Shown: piece by piece, positions 1-7,597 of the stretch
Numbering within the stretch: the stretch's first letter is position 1
Layout of the letters: every line of letters begins with the position of its first letter
NCBI RefSeq assembly: GCF_000425405.1
Contig: NZ_AUDJ01000002.1
Span: 186,001 to 250,000, forward strand
Direction of reading: 5' to 3'
Length of the DNA: 64,000 nucleotides
DNA from: Ferrimonas kyonanensis DSM 18153
Lineage (GTDB): Bacteria; Pseudomonadota; Gammaproteobacteria; Enterobacterales; Shewanellaceae
Notes under the pieces: model-generated
The model's database searches: none
What the model was told of the DNA's origin: nothing
What the model saw: the letters and a program-made list of their open reading frames with translations, nothing else
Position numbers and translations under genes: made by a program

Positions 1-716
1 GCGGTGAAGACAAGCTGGCGTTCAACTCACCACTGGTATTCCCCCAGTTCTCGGTGCTGGATCCTACCACCACCTATACCCTGCCGGCCCGCCAGGTGGC
101 CAATGGGGTGGTGGATGCCTTTGTGCACACCATTGAGCAGTACCTGACCTACCCGGTGAACTCGCCGATTCAGGACCGCTTTGCCGAGTCGCTGTTGCTG
201 ACCCTGATTGAAGAGGGGCCCAAGGCGATGGCGGATGTGGGTAAACCGGCGGAGCAGCAAGACTACGACGTGCGGGCCAACATCATGTGGGCGGCGACCC
301 TGGCCCTTAATACCTTGATCGGCAAAGGCGTGCCTCAGGATTGGGCCACTCATATGATTGGTCATGAACTGACCGCGGTGCTGGGGCTGGATCATGCCCA
401 GACTCTGGCGGTGGTGCTGCCGAGCCTGATGCAGGCTCAGCGTCAGCCTAAGCGCGAGAAGCTGCTGCAATACGCCGAACGGATCTGGGGCTTGAGCGAC
501 GGCGACGAAGAGGCCCGCATCGATGCGGCCATTGCCAGCACTCGTGCCTTCTTCGAAACCATGCAGGTGAAGACTCGCATCAGTGACTACGGTCATGGTG
601 CCGAAGTGGTCGATACCCTGATGGCGCAGTTGGAACGTCATGGCATGGTCAAGCTGGGTGAGCGTGGTGACATCGATCTGGCTAAGAGCCGGGCGATTCT
701 GGACGCGGCAGTGTAA
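1..716 (+). CDS. yqhD: NADPH-dependent iron-type alcohol dehydrogenase, YqhD-like (5' truncated)
   Basis: This is the C-terminal part of a group III metal-dependent alcohol dehydrogenase; the reading frame is open from base 3 and the start lies outside the window. The sequence matches E. coli YqhD almost without gaps from memory, including the segment NGVVDAFVHT that supplies an Asp and a His metal ligand, and the HELTA and GLDHAQT segments that supply the other two His ligands. YqhD-type enzymes reduce short-chain and lipid-peroxidation aldehydes in the cytoplasm using NADPH. About 238 of the usual ~387 residues are present. A strong hairpin terminator follows the stop, so it is the last gene of its unit. 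The family is certain; the exact substrate is not. Confidence 0.9.
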   Translation, partial: GEDKLAFNSPLVFPQFSVLDPTTTYTLPARQVANGVVDAFVHTIEQYLTYPVNSPIQDRFAESLLLTLIEEGPKAMADVGKPAEQQDYDVRANIMWAATLALNTLIGKGVPQDWATHMIGHELTAVLGLDHAQTLAVVLPSLMQAQRQPKREKLLQYAERIWGLSDGDEEARIDAAIASTRAFFETMQVKTRISDYGHGAEVVDTLMAQLERHGMVKLGERGDIDLAKSRAILDAAV

Positions 717-743
717 TCAGACTTGCTGCTGTGAACCGATGCG

Positions 744-774
744 GTCCGGCCTGTTACAGGCCGGACTTTTTTTT
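744..774 (+). terminator. Rho-independent terminator after yqhD-like gene
   Basis: A perfect 10-bp stem (bases 744-753 with 757-766, 3-nt loop) is followed by eight T residues, 27 bases after the stop codon. Confidence 0.9.
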
Positions 775-885
775 GCTTGAATTAGGAGACGATGGCGAAA
801 ATGGCGTGTGTTGGCGCTGGGTTGTGAAGTGACACGCTGAGGCAGGGCGAACGGCAGGCGGGCGTTAGGGGGATGTTAAGGCTAA

Positions 886-913
886 GGCCGGACCCGACTG
901 TTCGGGTCCGGCC
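886..913 (-). terminator. Hairpin downstream of POT-like transporter
   Basis: A perfect 12-bp stem (886-897 with 902-913) with a 4-nt loop lies just 3' of the minus-strand transporter stop. The minus-strand sequence after it is only moderately T-rich, so termination strength is uncertain. Confidence 0.6.
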
Positions 914-919
914 GAGGGA

Positions 920-2395
920 TCAGCTTTCCGCCTGTTGCAGCTCTGGTTCAACCTCAGGCTCGCTGCCTTCCAGCATCTTCTTAATCAGCTGCGAGGCGCT
1001 GAAGGCCACGGCCACCAGTACCACCGCCATGATGGTCAGCATGCCAAAGTAATCACCGTAGACGGTCTTGACGATCTCCTGGGTGATCGCCTGGCCCTTC
1101 TCCAGGGCGATGGAGGTGGAGAACACCGCCCCGACGATGCCGGACAGGGCGATGGCGACGGAGAACAGGCTGACGCAGAAGGCCTCAATCTGTTTCGGGG
1201 CCACCGACAGGATAAAGGCCACCACCATGGAGCCGACGATCACTTCGGCCAGTGCCTGGAAGAAGTGAATGGCCAGGAATACCTCTGGGCGAATGATCAC
1301 GCTTTCGCCGATGGTCATCACCGCCAGGGTCAGAATGCCAAAGGCGATGGCGGTCAGGATAAAGGCAAAGCCCACCTTAGTGGCGGTGGTGAAATGGATG
1401 TTGCGCTTTTCCAGTGCTGAGAACACCAGTGCCACCAGGGGACCGCCAACCATGCACCACATGGGGTTCATCGCCATGGCCGCTTCCGGCGCCAGCGGAA
1501 TGAAGCCAAACAGGTCGCCGCGCATGGTGTTGATGGTCACCAGGGTCATGGAGGTCATCATCTGGCCGTAGTAGACGAAGAAGGCGATGGTCAGGCCCAC
1601 CATGATCAGGATGGTGCCCATCTTCAGTGAGTCGCGCTTTTCGGCTTTAAGCATCAAGGCGATGAAATAGCCGATGGCCCCCAAGCCGATGGCATAGACG
1701 ATGTTCTTGCCAATCTCCATGTTGGAAAACATGAAGAACACCAGGGCGATCATCGACACCGAAATCACCGCAAACAGGCCCCAGTTTTTGGCGCTCACCG
1801 GTTGCTGGTCGATGGGTTGGCTGACGTCCAGCAAGGGTTTGCGGGTAGCCAGCAGCAACAGGAATGCCAGCAGCGCCATGGAGGCGGACAGCAGGAAGCT
1901 GCCGTTGAAGCCGATCACCAGCACAATCAGCGGGAACATATACTGGCCGATGAAGGCGCCGATGTTGTTGACCGAGTAGTTGACCGCGTAGCCGTTTTCA
2001 AAGTCTTCTTCGTTGTTGAAGGTGCGCTTGAACAGCGGTGAGTAGGCGGGGAACATCAGGCCTCGGGCGTAACTGGCCAGGGCGATGCCCGCCAGGCTGA
2101 TGGGCACATTGCTCATGGAAGCACCCACGACCAGCATGCCGTAGCCGGCGGCGAAACAGCTGTAAGACAGCGTCAGTGAGCGATAGGCACCGAGAAACTT
2201 ATCGGTAATAAAGCCTCCGGCGATGGCAAACAGCGGACCGATGGCGGAAAAGGCGCCGACCACCATCATGGTATCGGCTTCGGAGTAACTCAGGTCTTCG
2301 AGGAAGAACCGGGTCAGGACAATCATCACGCCATAGAACGACAAGCCAAACATCATCTGGCAAACCATCATTGACTTGTTCAGTCTGTTCCACAT
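920..2395 (-). CDS. POT/MFS-family transporter lacking the ExxER motif
   Basis: This 491-residue integral membrane protein has about 12-14 hydrophobic segments. The stretch around residues 30-70 (SEAD, FSAIGPLFAIAGGFITDKFLGAYR) aligns with the first transmembrane helices and the MFS loop of proton-coupled oligopeptide transporters such as DtpA. Where canonical POT proteins carry ExxERFxYYG, this one has QMMFGLSFYG (residues 13-22), so both glutamates and the arginine used in proton coupling and peptide binding are absent. It therefore looks like a divergent POT-related carrier; its substrate and energisation cannot be read from the sequence. The ATG is preceded by a purine-rich AGAGAAG. It is transcribed alone, away from the unknown exported protein at 2799. 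Confidence 0.75.
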   Translation of the reverse strand: MWNRLNKSMMVCQMMFGLSFYGVMIVLTRFFLEDLSYSEADTMMVVGAFSAIGPLFAIAGGFITDKFLGAYRSLTLSYSCFAAGYGMLVVGASMSNVPISLAGIALASYARGLMFPAYSPLFKRTFNNEEDFENGYAVNYSVNNIGAFIGQYMFPLIVLVIGFNGSFLLSASMALLAFLLLLATRKPLLDVSQPIDQQPVSAKNWGLFAVISVSMIALVFFMFSNMEIGKNIVYAIGLGAIGYFIALMLKAEKRDSLKMGTILIMVGLTIAFFVYYGQMMTSMTLVTINTMRGDLFGFIPLAPEAAMAMNPMWCMVGGPLVALVFSALEKRNIHFTTATKVGFAFILTAIAFGILTLAVMTIGESVIIRPEVFLAIHFFQALAEVIVGSMVVAFILSVAPKQIEAFCVSLFSVAIALSGIVGAVFSTSIALEKGQAITQEIVKTVYGDYFGMLTIMAVVLVAVAFSASQLIKKMLEGSEPEVEPELQQAES

Positions 2396-2417
2396 AACTA
2401 CTTCTCTTTGTTGGAAC

Positions 2418-2439
2418 TTTTTCGCACTGTGGCGAAAAA
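2418..2439 (-). promoter_or_regulatory. Leader hairpin upstream of POT-like gene
   Basis: An 8-bp stem (bases 2418-2425 with 2432-2439, 6-nt loop) with A/T-rich outer pairs lies 23 bases before the ATG at 2395 on the minus strand. The surrounding 2396-2798 region holds the divergent control regions of this gene and the one at 2799; I see no other gene in it. Confidence 0.35.
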
Positions 2440-2798
2440 AGAAACAATGTTAATGTTTACAATAAGTTACGAATAATACCACGGTCGGGCTAAAGGGATG
2501 TAACCTCGGTGTCGCAAACCGATGAATTCGCCAGCCTACATAAGCGCCGCTACTGGCAACTTTGCTTTACGAAGCGTCGTCGAGGCTGATTGTCGGTTCG
2601 AGATTGCTTGGAGTGGCCATGGATGGTGGTGATTTTTGCGGCAGCCTTAGCATTCCTGTTGTCACAACATTGCACCAAAACTCTCTTGTGATAATGTCCG
2701 GACTCTTTGATTTATTTGCCTTTGTATCGCTGTTGTTCAACACGGTTGCCAGCGGCAGAGGTAGCGTGATTTCCGGCGGCGACCGGGGAGGGACGGTA

Positions 2799-3482
2799 AT
2801 GAGATGGGCGATGGTGATGTGTCTGCTGCTCGGTAGCAGTGCGCAGGCGGTGGAGCGTCTGCTGCTTAATTGCCACCATTGCCAGGCGCAGCAGGTTCAG
2901 GATCTGGTGCGTCCCCTGTGCCTGGAGGCGTCGTCCCAGTTTGCGGTATTGAGTGTGGCCAAGGCGAGCCTGAGTGTGCTGGCTTGCCCTGCAGGTGCAT
3001 CGGACAAGGTGGCAGTGGTAGCGCCCGCAGCCTCGCAGCAGCAGAGCTTTGTGGATTACGTATCGCTGTCGCGGCAGGTGGCCTGGAAACTGGGGGACAG
3101 CTTTACCGTCGACTCGGAGTTTGCCTATCGAACTCTGGAAGAGATTGAGCGGTTTCCGGACGCGTTTGAGTCCAATCTCACCAACTCACTGATGCGTCAC
3201 CCGCAGATTGGCACCCTGATGGCCGAGTTGGCCGAACAGGCCCAGTTGGTGTGCGACGAGTTTGAGCTGGCGCCCATGACCCAGAGGCTGTCGGTGGTGC
3301 CGGTGTGGGAGTTGCAGGTGTGGCTGCCCAGCCGCAGCTCGGTGATTATGCAGGTGGAAGTGGTGACCTACGGCGGTTTCAGCATGATCGAGGCCAAGCT
3401 GACGGGAGAAGCCTACGGCCCGGTGCGCGGCGGCGCCGGTTTCGCCAGCCAGCGTTTGCACCTGCCCCAGCCCCAGTCGTAA
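2799..3482 (+). CDS. Exported protein of unknown function
   Basis: This 227-residue protein begins with a short signal peptide (MRWAMVMCLLLGSSAQA, likely cut after Ala-17), so it is probably periplasmic. I chose the ATG at 2799 because a strong GGGAGGGA ribosome site sits just before it and the signal peptide follows directly, although the frame is open further upstream. The mature part starts with a Cys-His-His-Cys pair (CHHC at about residues 27-30) and has two or three more cysteines, possibly disulfides or a metal site. I do not recognise the family. It converges with adenosine deaminase, 36 bases away. Confidence 0.7.
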   Translation: MRWAMVMCLLLGSSAQAVERLLLNCHHCQAQQVQDLVRPLCLEASSQFAVLSVAKASLSVLACPAGASDKVAVVAPAASQQQSFVDYVSLSRQVAWKLGDSFTVDSEFAYRTLEEIERFPDAFESNLTNSLMRHPQIGTLMAELAEQAQLVCDEFELAPMTQRLSVVPVWELQVWLPSRSSVIMQVEVVTYGGFSMIEAKLTGEAYGPVRGGAGFASQRLHLPQPQS

Positions 3483-3518
3483 CCGCGGCGCCGAGACCGG
3501 TGCACTGCCGCCGAGCCG

Positions 3519-4514
3519 TTAAGGCAGGTACCTCAGCAAACGGGTCTTCACCTCATCGCTGGCAAAGGCGTTGTCGACGCTGACCCGGTAGATCTCGAAA
3601 TACTCTTCCTCGCTGAGGTCAAACTCCTCCACTACCTTGCGTACCTCATCGGTCATGGTGGTGTCGGACACGGTGCGGTTGTCGGTGTTGATGGTGATCA
3701 GTACGCCGTCCTTATGGAAGGCTTTGACCGGGTGGCTGGCCAGATCGTCCACCGCCTTGGTCTGTATGTTGCTGCTGGGGCAGGTTTCCAGTGCCACCGA
3801 CTGGGCTTTCACCAGCTGATACGCCTGAGGGTGGCCCTTGATGTGAATGCCGTGGCCGATGCGCTCGGCACCCAGCAGGGTTACCGCATCAAACACGTTC
3901 TGACCGCTGCCCTGTTCACCGGCGTGAATGGTGACCCGATAGCCCTGTTGGCGGGCGTAATCGGCATAGGCGATGAACTCCTGACTGAAGCCCGGCAGTT
4001 CGCTGCCGGCCAGATCAAAGGCGACTACGCCCCGGTTCAGGTAGCGGGCACCGGCGTCGATGACGTCATCGATGCGATCTTTGGCCATGGTGCGCAGGAT
4101 CGACAGGATGTAGTTGCCGCGAATGTCGTACTGACGCTCCGCTTCTCTCATCCCGGCCACGGCGCTGCCGATGACCTGATCCAGGGTCAGGCCTTGTTGC
4201 AGGTGCAGCAGGGGGCCGAAACGCACTTCCAGGTACTTGACGTTTTCCAGGGCGGCGTCTTCAAACAGCTCAAAGGAGATCCGTTTAATGGCGGCTTCGG
4301 TCTGCATCACCGACAGCGGCAATTCAAACCGTTTCAGGTACTCATCCAGGTTGGGGCAGGTCGGCGGGGCGACCATTAAGGCGCGAATGTCATCGACATT
4401 GTCACTGGGCAGCGACAGTCCCTGCTGTTGGGCAAGCTCGATAATGGTGCGGGGACGAACGCTGCCGTCCAGGTGGCAATGTAGATCGATCTTGGGCAGG
4501 TTAAAATGATTCAT
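3519..4514 (-). CDS. add: Adenosine deaminase
   Basis: A 331-residue cytoplasmic enzyme that deaminates adenosine (and deoxyadenosine) to inosine in purine salvage. The amidohydrolase signatures are clear: the zinc ligands HxH at residues 12 and 14 (DLHCHLDG), the TIHAGEQG segment with the third His and catalytic Glu, GHGIH, and the late NTDNRTVS segment with the catalytic Asp. Length fits the family (about 330). The common DD pair in E. coli Add is DN here, as in several other bacterial homologues. An AAAGGTAGAG ribosome site precedes the ATG. It lies between two POT-family transporters, which would suit a peptide and nucleoside scavenging region, though that link is only positional. Confidence 0.95.
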   Translation of the reverse strand: MNHFNLPKIDLHCHLDGSVRPRTIIELAQQQGLSLPSDNVDDIRALMVAPPTCPNLDEYLKRFELPLSVMQTEAAIKRISFELFEDAALENVKYLEVRFGPLLHLQQGLTLDQVIGSAVAGMREAERQYDIRGNYILSILRTMAKDRIDDVIDAGARYLNRGVVAFDLAGSELPGFSQEFIAYADYARQQGYRVTIHAGEQGSGQNVFDAVTLLGAERIGHGIHIKGHPQAYQLVKAQSVALETCPSSNIQTKAVDDLASHPVKAFHKDGVLITINTDNRTVSDTTMTDEVRKVVEEFDLSEEEYFEIYRVSVDNAFASDEVKTRLLRYLP

Positions 4515-4993
4515 GAGTCTCTACCTTTATTACGGCGCACATAAAGCTACAGACTTCATAATCAAGAATATTAAGGCTCTTGGTAGAAACTCCCAAACCG
4601 TATCATTGGGATTATATGAAGCAATTTTCGGCAGAGTCTAACATAAGCGTAACTTAGGGTGCAAAGCTGAAATTCACTACCGATTCTGACAGTGTGACCC
4701 GCGCCAAACTTCCCTAATCTGGTCAGATCAGAAAGAAAAGCCCGATATTTGTGAGGGTTAGTTTCGTCTGTTCGGCGCTGTGAGCCGTTTTGCCGGGGCA
4801 AACCCGGGTTAGACAATCGCTACAGATGTAACACTCAGGCAACGCCGCTGTCATCCAGGTTCTCTGTGAATGTAAAAATAGGGTAGACTCTCCGGCACAA
4901 GTGGGCGCAGTGACAGTGCCAGGTGCTGGGATTATCGCCCGGGCCGGTGCCGAGGTGACTCGCCAACCAATCCTGTAGCTGGAAATAATTATA
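4515..4993. other. Intergenic region between add and the second POT gene
   Basis: These 479 bases hold the divergent control regions of add (minus) and the POT gene (plus). The part from 4860 to 4980 is GC-rich and can form several short stems (for example CCAG/CTGG near 4920, GGCAC/GTGCC between about 4895 and 4920), which suggests a long structured leader for the transporter. It does not match any riboswitch consensus I can recall. Short open frames here look non-coding. Confidence 0.4.
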
Positions 4994-6406
4994 ATGAATT
5001 CAAATTCATCTTCTTCTTTCTTCGGCGGCTTTCCGAAGAACTTCTGGATAGCCAACGGCGTTGAGCTGTTGGAACGGGCGGCCTATTACGGCGTATTCAT
5101 CGTTATTACCCTGTATCTGTCCCGAATCCTGGGCTTTAGCGACGTGGAAGCGGCCTGGATCTCCGGCATGTTTTCCGCCGGCCTGTATTTTCTGCCCACC
5201 TTCAGTGGTGCCATCGCCGATAAGATCGGCTTTAGAAACTCGTTGATGCTGGCCTTTGGTCTGCTGACCATCGGTTATGCCAGTTTGGCGCTGCTACCGG
5301 CGATCATGGAGTCTCAGGGACTGGTGGAGTACGGCCGTCAGGTGGTGTTTACCGGCCTGATGGAGTCGGATCAACGCTGGGCCATTGTGCCGGTGATGGT
5401 GGTGATCATGATCGGTGGCTCCTTCATCAAGGCGGTGATCACCGCCACCGTGGCCAAGTCCACCACCGCCGAGACCCGAGCCAAGGGCTTCTCCATCTTC
5501 TACATGATGGTGAACATCGGCGCCTTTTCCGGCAAAACCGTGGTCAAGCCGCTGCGCGAGTCCATGGGCGATCTGGGCCTGATTAACCTCAACTACTTCG
5601 CCGCCACCATGACGGCGGTGGCGTTCTTTGCCATCTTCATGTTCTTTAAGACCGCCGAAGATGCCACCGAGAAACGTTCGCTGTCCCAGACCTGGGCGGC
5701 GTTGGTGAAGGTGGTCGGCAACGCCCGCCTGATCACCCTGACCTTCATCATCTCCGGTTTCTGGATGGTGCAGCACCAGTTGTATGCCACCATGCCCAAG
5801 TACGTGCTGCGGATGGCAGGCGAGGGTGCCTCTCCCAGCTGGTACGCCAACGTTAACCCCTTTGTGGTGGTGATGACCGTCGGTGTGGTGACGGCATTGA
5901 TGCGTAAGCGCAGCGCCCTGTTCTCCATGACCGTGGGCATGTTCATCATGCCGGTATCGGCGCTGGCCATGGCGTCGGGCAACATGCTGAGCGGCAACGT
6001 GGATCTGGGCTTCATTCAGGTCCATCCCATCGCGTTGATGATGATCGTCGGCATCGTGTTGCAGGGCCTGGCGGAGTCCTTTATCTCGCCGCGCTTCCTG
6101 GAGTATTTCTCCCTGCAGGCGCCCAAGGGCGAGGAGGGGCTGTACCTGGGTTTCTCGCACCTGCACTCGTTCATCAGCTCGCTGCTGGGTTTCGGCCTGT
6201 CCGGTTACCTGCTGGAGGCCTACTGCCCGGATCCGCGCCTGTTTGCCAGCCATGAGGCCTGGGCGGCGGCGGCCAGCCATGCCCACTACATCTGGTACGT
6301 GTTTGCCGGCATTGCCTCACTGTCAGCGGTGTCACTGATCATCTATGGCGCGGTGATCAAGCGCCTGGATGCCGATAAGGTGGACGCCGAAGTGGCCCCC
6401 GCCTAA
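4994..6406 (+). CDS. POT (PTR2) family proton-coupled peptide transporter
   Basis: A 470-residue inner-membrane symporter with about 12-14 transmembrane segments. It keeps the POT hallmark ELLERAAYYG at residues 24-33, with Glu-24, Glu-27 and Arg-28 matching ExxER, so proton-coupled di/tripeptide uptake is expected. Unusually the Phe of ERFxYY is Ala. An insertion around residues 95-125 separates two of the early helices. The leader shows only a weak ribosome site (GGA at -12), and the first codons are AT-rich, which may keep the start unstructured. It ends in a bidirectional terminator shared with the convergent SprA-type gene. Confidence 0.88.
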   Translation: MNSNSSSSFFGGFPKNFWIANGVELLERAAYYGVFIVITLYLSRILGFSDVEAAWISGMFSAGLYFLPTFSGAIADKIGFRNSLMLAFGLLTIGYASLALLPAIMESQGLVEYGRQVVFTGLMESDQRWAIVPVMVVIMIGGSFIKAVITATVAKSTTAETRAKGFSIFYMMVNIGAFSGKTVVKPLRESMGDLGLINLNYFAATMTAVAFFAIFMFFKTAEDATEKRSLSQTWAALVKVVGNARLITLTFIISGFWMVQHQLYATMPKYVLRMAGEGASPSWYANVNPFVVVMTVGVVTALMRKRSALFSMTVGMFIMPVSALAMASGNMLSGNVDLGFIQVHPIALMMIVGIVLQGLAESFISPRFLEYFSLQAPKGEEGLYLGFSHLHSFISSLLGFGLSGYLLEAYCPDPRLFASHEAWAAAASHAHYIWYVFAGIASLSAVSLIIYGAVIKRLDADKVDAEVAPA

Positions 6407-6428
6407 TCGCAGCCGCACATTGACGATC

Positions 6429-6455
6429 AAAAAAGGCCCGTTACGGGCCTTTTTT
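6429..6455. terminator. Bidirectional terminator
   Basis: GGCCCG-TTA-CGGGCC flanked by six A residues on the left and six T residues on the right, between the convergent POT and SprA-type genes. Confidence 0.9.
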
Positions 6456-6464
6456 GTCTTCAGC

Positions 6465-7256
6465 TCAGAGGCGGTCGTCGATGACGGTGCCCGGCGGGAA
6501 CGCCTGCTGGTAGGCGCCGGCCTTGACCATCTGGTTTTGCAGTCGCGACTGGGCCTGGTCGTTGTCGCTGTCCTCGATGTCGAGCTTGGCGGCAGGCTGG
6601 GCGTTGGTATCTGTGGCCGATGGGGTGTCGCTGGTTTTTTCGGTAGAGGCAGCCGTCAACTCGCTGTCGGCCTCCTGCTCGGCCTGCTGTACCTCTTGCA
6701 GCATTTCGGCGCGGGCTTCACTCATGATCACCGCCGCCTGGGCGGCGACCTTGCGATCCTGGTTGGACGGCTGGGCCGGGGCGTTGGCGGCCTGAATCAC
6801 CGTTTGCATCTTATCGATGGTGGCCTGGGGATCCCCCTCAATCTTGCCAGTGTCGATGCTGACTTCGCCGTCGCTGGCGTACATGCGTCCGTCTGAGCCG
6901 CGGGTAAATTCGTACTTCGGTCGCCCCGCATGCTGGCCGCCGGCATTGGCGTGGGCCTGCTCATGGGTTTTGACCTCCTGATCCCGGGTTTGCAACTGCT
7001 GCAGCTGTTGCTCTACCAGGCGGGCCTCGGCGCTGGAAGGGGCCGAGTCGGCGTCAGTCTGGGTCTGGCCCGGATGGGACGAGCGGGACGCATCGGCATC
7101 GGTGGCGCTTTTCTGCCCGGTCTGAGTGGCGGTCACGGCATCCGGCTGAACCGGCTCCGACTGTTTCGGGTTGGCGGGCGATGGCTCTGCCTGACCGCTA
7201 TGGATCGGCGTCAGTGGCGCTACGGCATTGGTCGGAGGCAGGGAGGACAGGCTCAT
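6465..7256 (-). CDS. SprA-family putative zinc metalloprotease
   Basis: A 263-residue protein in two parts. The first ~80 residues are Pro/Ser/Gln/Asp-rich and look disordered. The rest matches the SprA-related family (also called putative metalloprotease CJM1_0395), with the HExxH-like HEQAH at residues 98-102, followed by GGQHAGRPKYEF, GSDGRMYASDGEVSID and the VIMSEARAEM helix typical of the family. The last part is a low-complexity helical tail. There is no signal peptide. The family is known from sequence only, and proteolysis is predicted from the zinc motif. It is a single-gene unit with a terminator at its 3' end. Confidence 0.82.
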   Translation of the reverse strand: MSLSSLPPTNAVAPLTPIHSGQAEPSPANPKQSEPVQPDAVTATQTGQKSATDADASRSSHPGQTQTDADSAPSSAEARLVEQQLQQLQTRDQEVKTHEQAHANAGGQHAGRPKYEFTRGSDGRMYASDGEVSIDTGKIEGDPQATIDKMQTVIQAANAPAQPSNQDRKVAAQAAVIMSEARAEMLQEVQQAEQEADSELTAASTEKTSDTPSATDTNAQPAAKLDIEDSDNDQAQSRLQNQMVKAGAYQQAFPPGTVIDDRL

Positions 7257-7597
7257 GGTCTCTTCCGAAGCTGGTGGCGATGGTGGGACGGGTTAACCGC
7301 CCCTGCGGAGTCGTCAGTATCGCGTGTTTCTAAGCCAAGGTGAAGAGAGTGCGATGAATTTAAAGCACTTTAGCTTGGGAAGATCAATGGCGTATCTCCG
7401 ATGAGGCAAACCGCAAAGGGCGTTAATTTGGCTTTCTTATACCATTTGGGGGATGGCCGGTGCGCTTTGGCGCTGGCGGCGCCATTCGCGGTTGGTTAGA
7501 GTCATTTCTAGTCGGCCGAAGCGAGGCGCAGGGAGTTGTCGTTGCTTGCTTGATGCCGGTCATACCACTGCTTTCAACTAGGAAAAAGGAGCTTCCG
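7257..7597. other. Intergenic region, divergent promoters
   Basis: These 341 bases separate the minus-strand SprA-type gene from the plus-strand lipoprotein gene. I see no gene, repeat or strong hairpin; the ribosome site AAAAAGGAG at 7584-7592 decides the downstream start. Confidence 0.5.

Noticed and set aside
4515-4993. Known riboswitch classes (cobalamin, c-di-GMP, molybdenum cofactor) before the second POT gene
   Set aside because: None of the conserved core boxes that I know is present, so only a structured leader is suggested.
5294-6286. A 330-codon minus-strand frame over the POT transporter
   Set aside because: His-rich mirror of hydrophobic codons; no start signals or homology.
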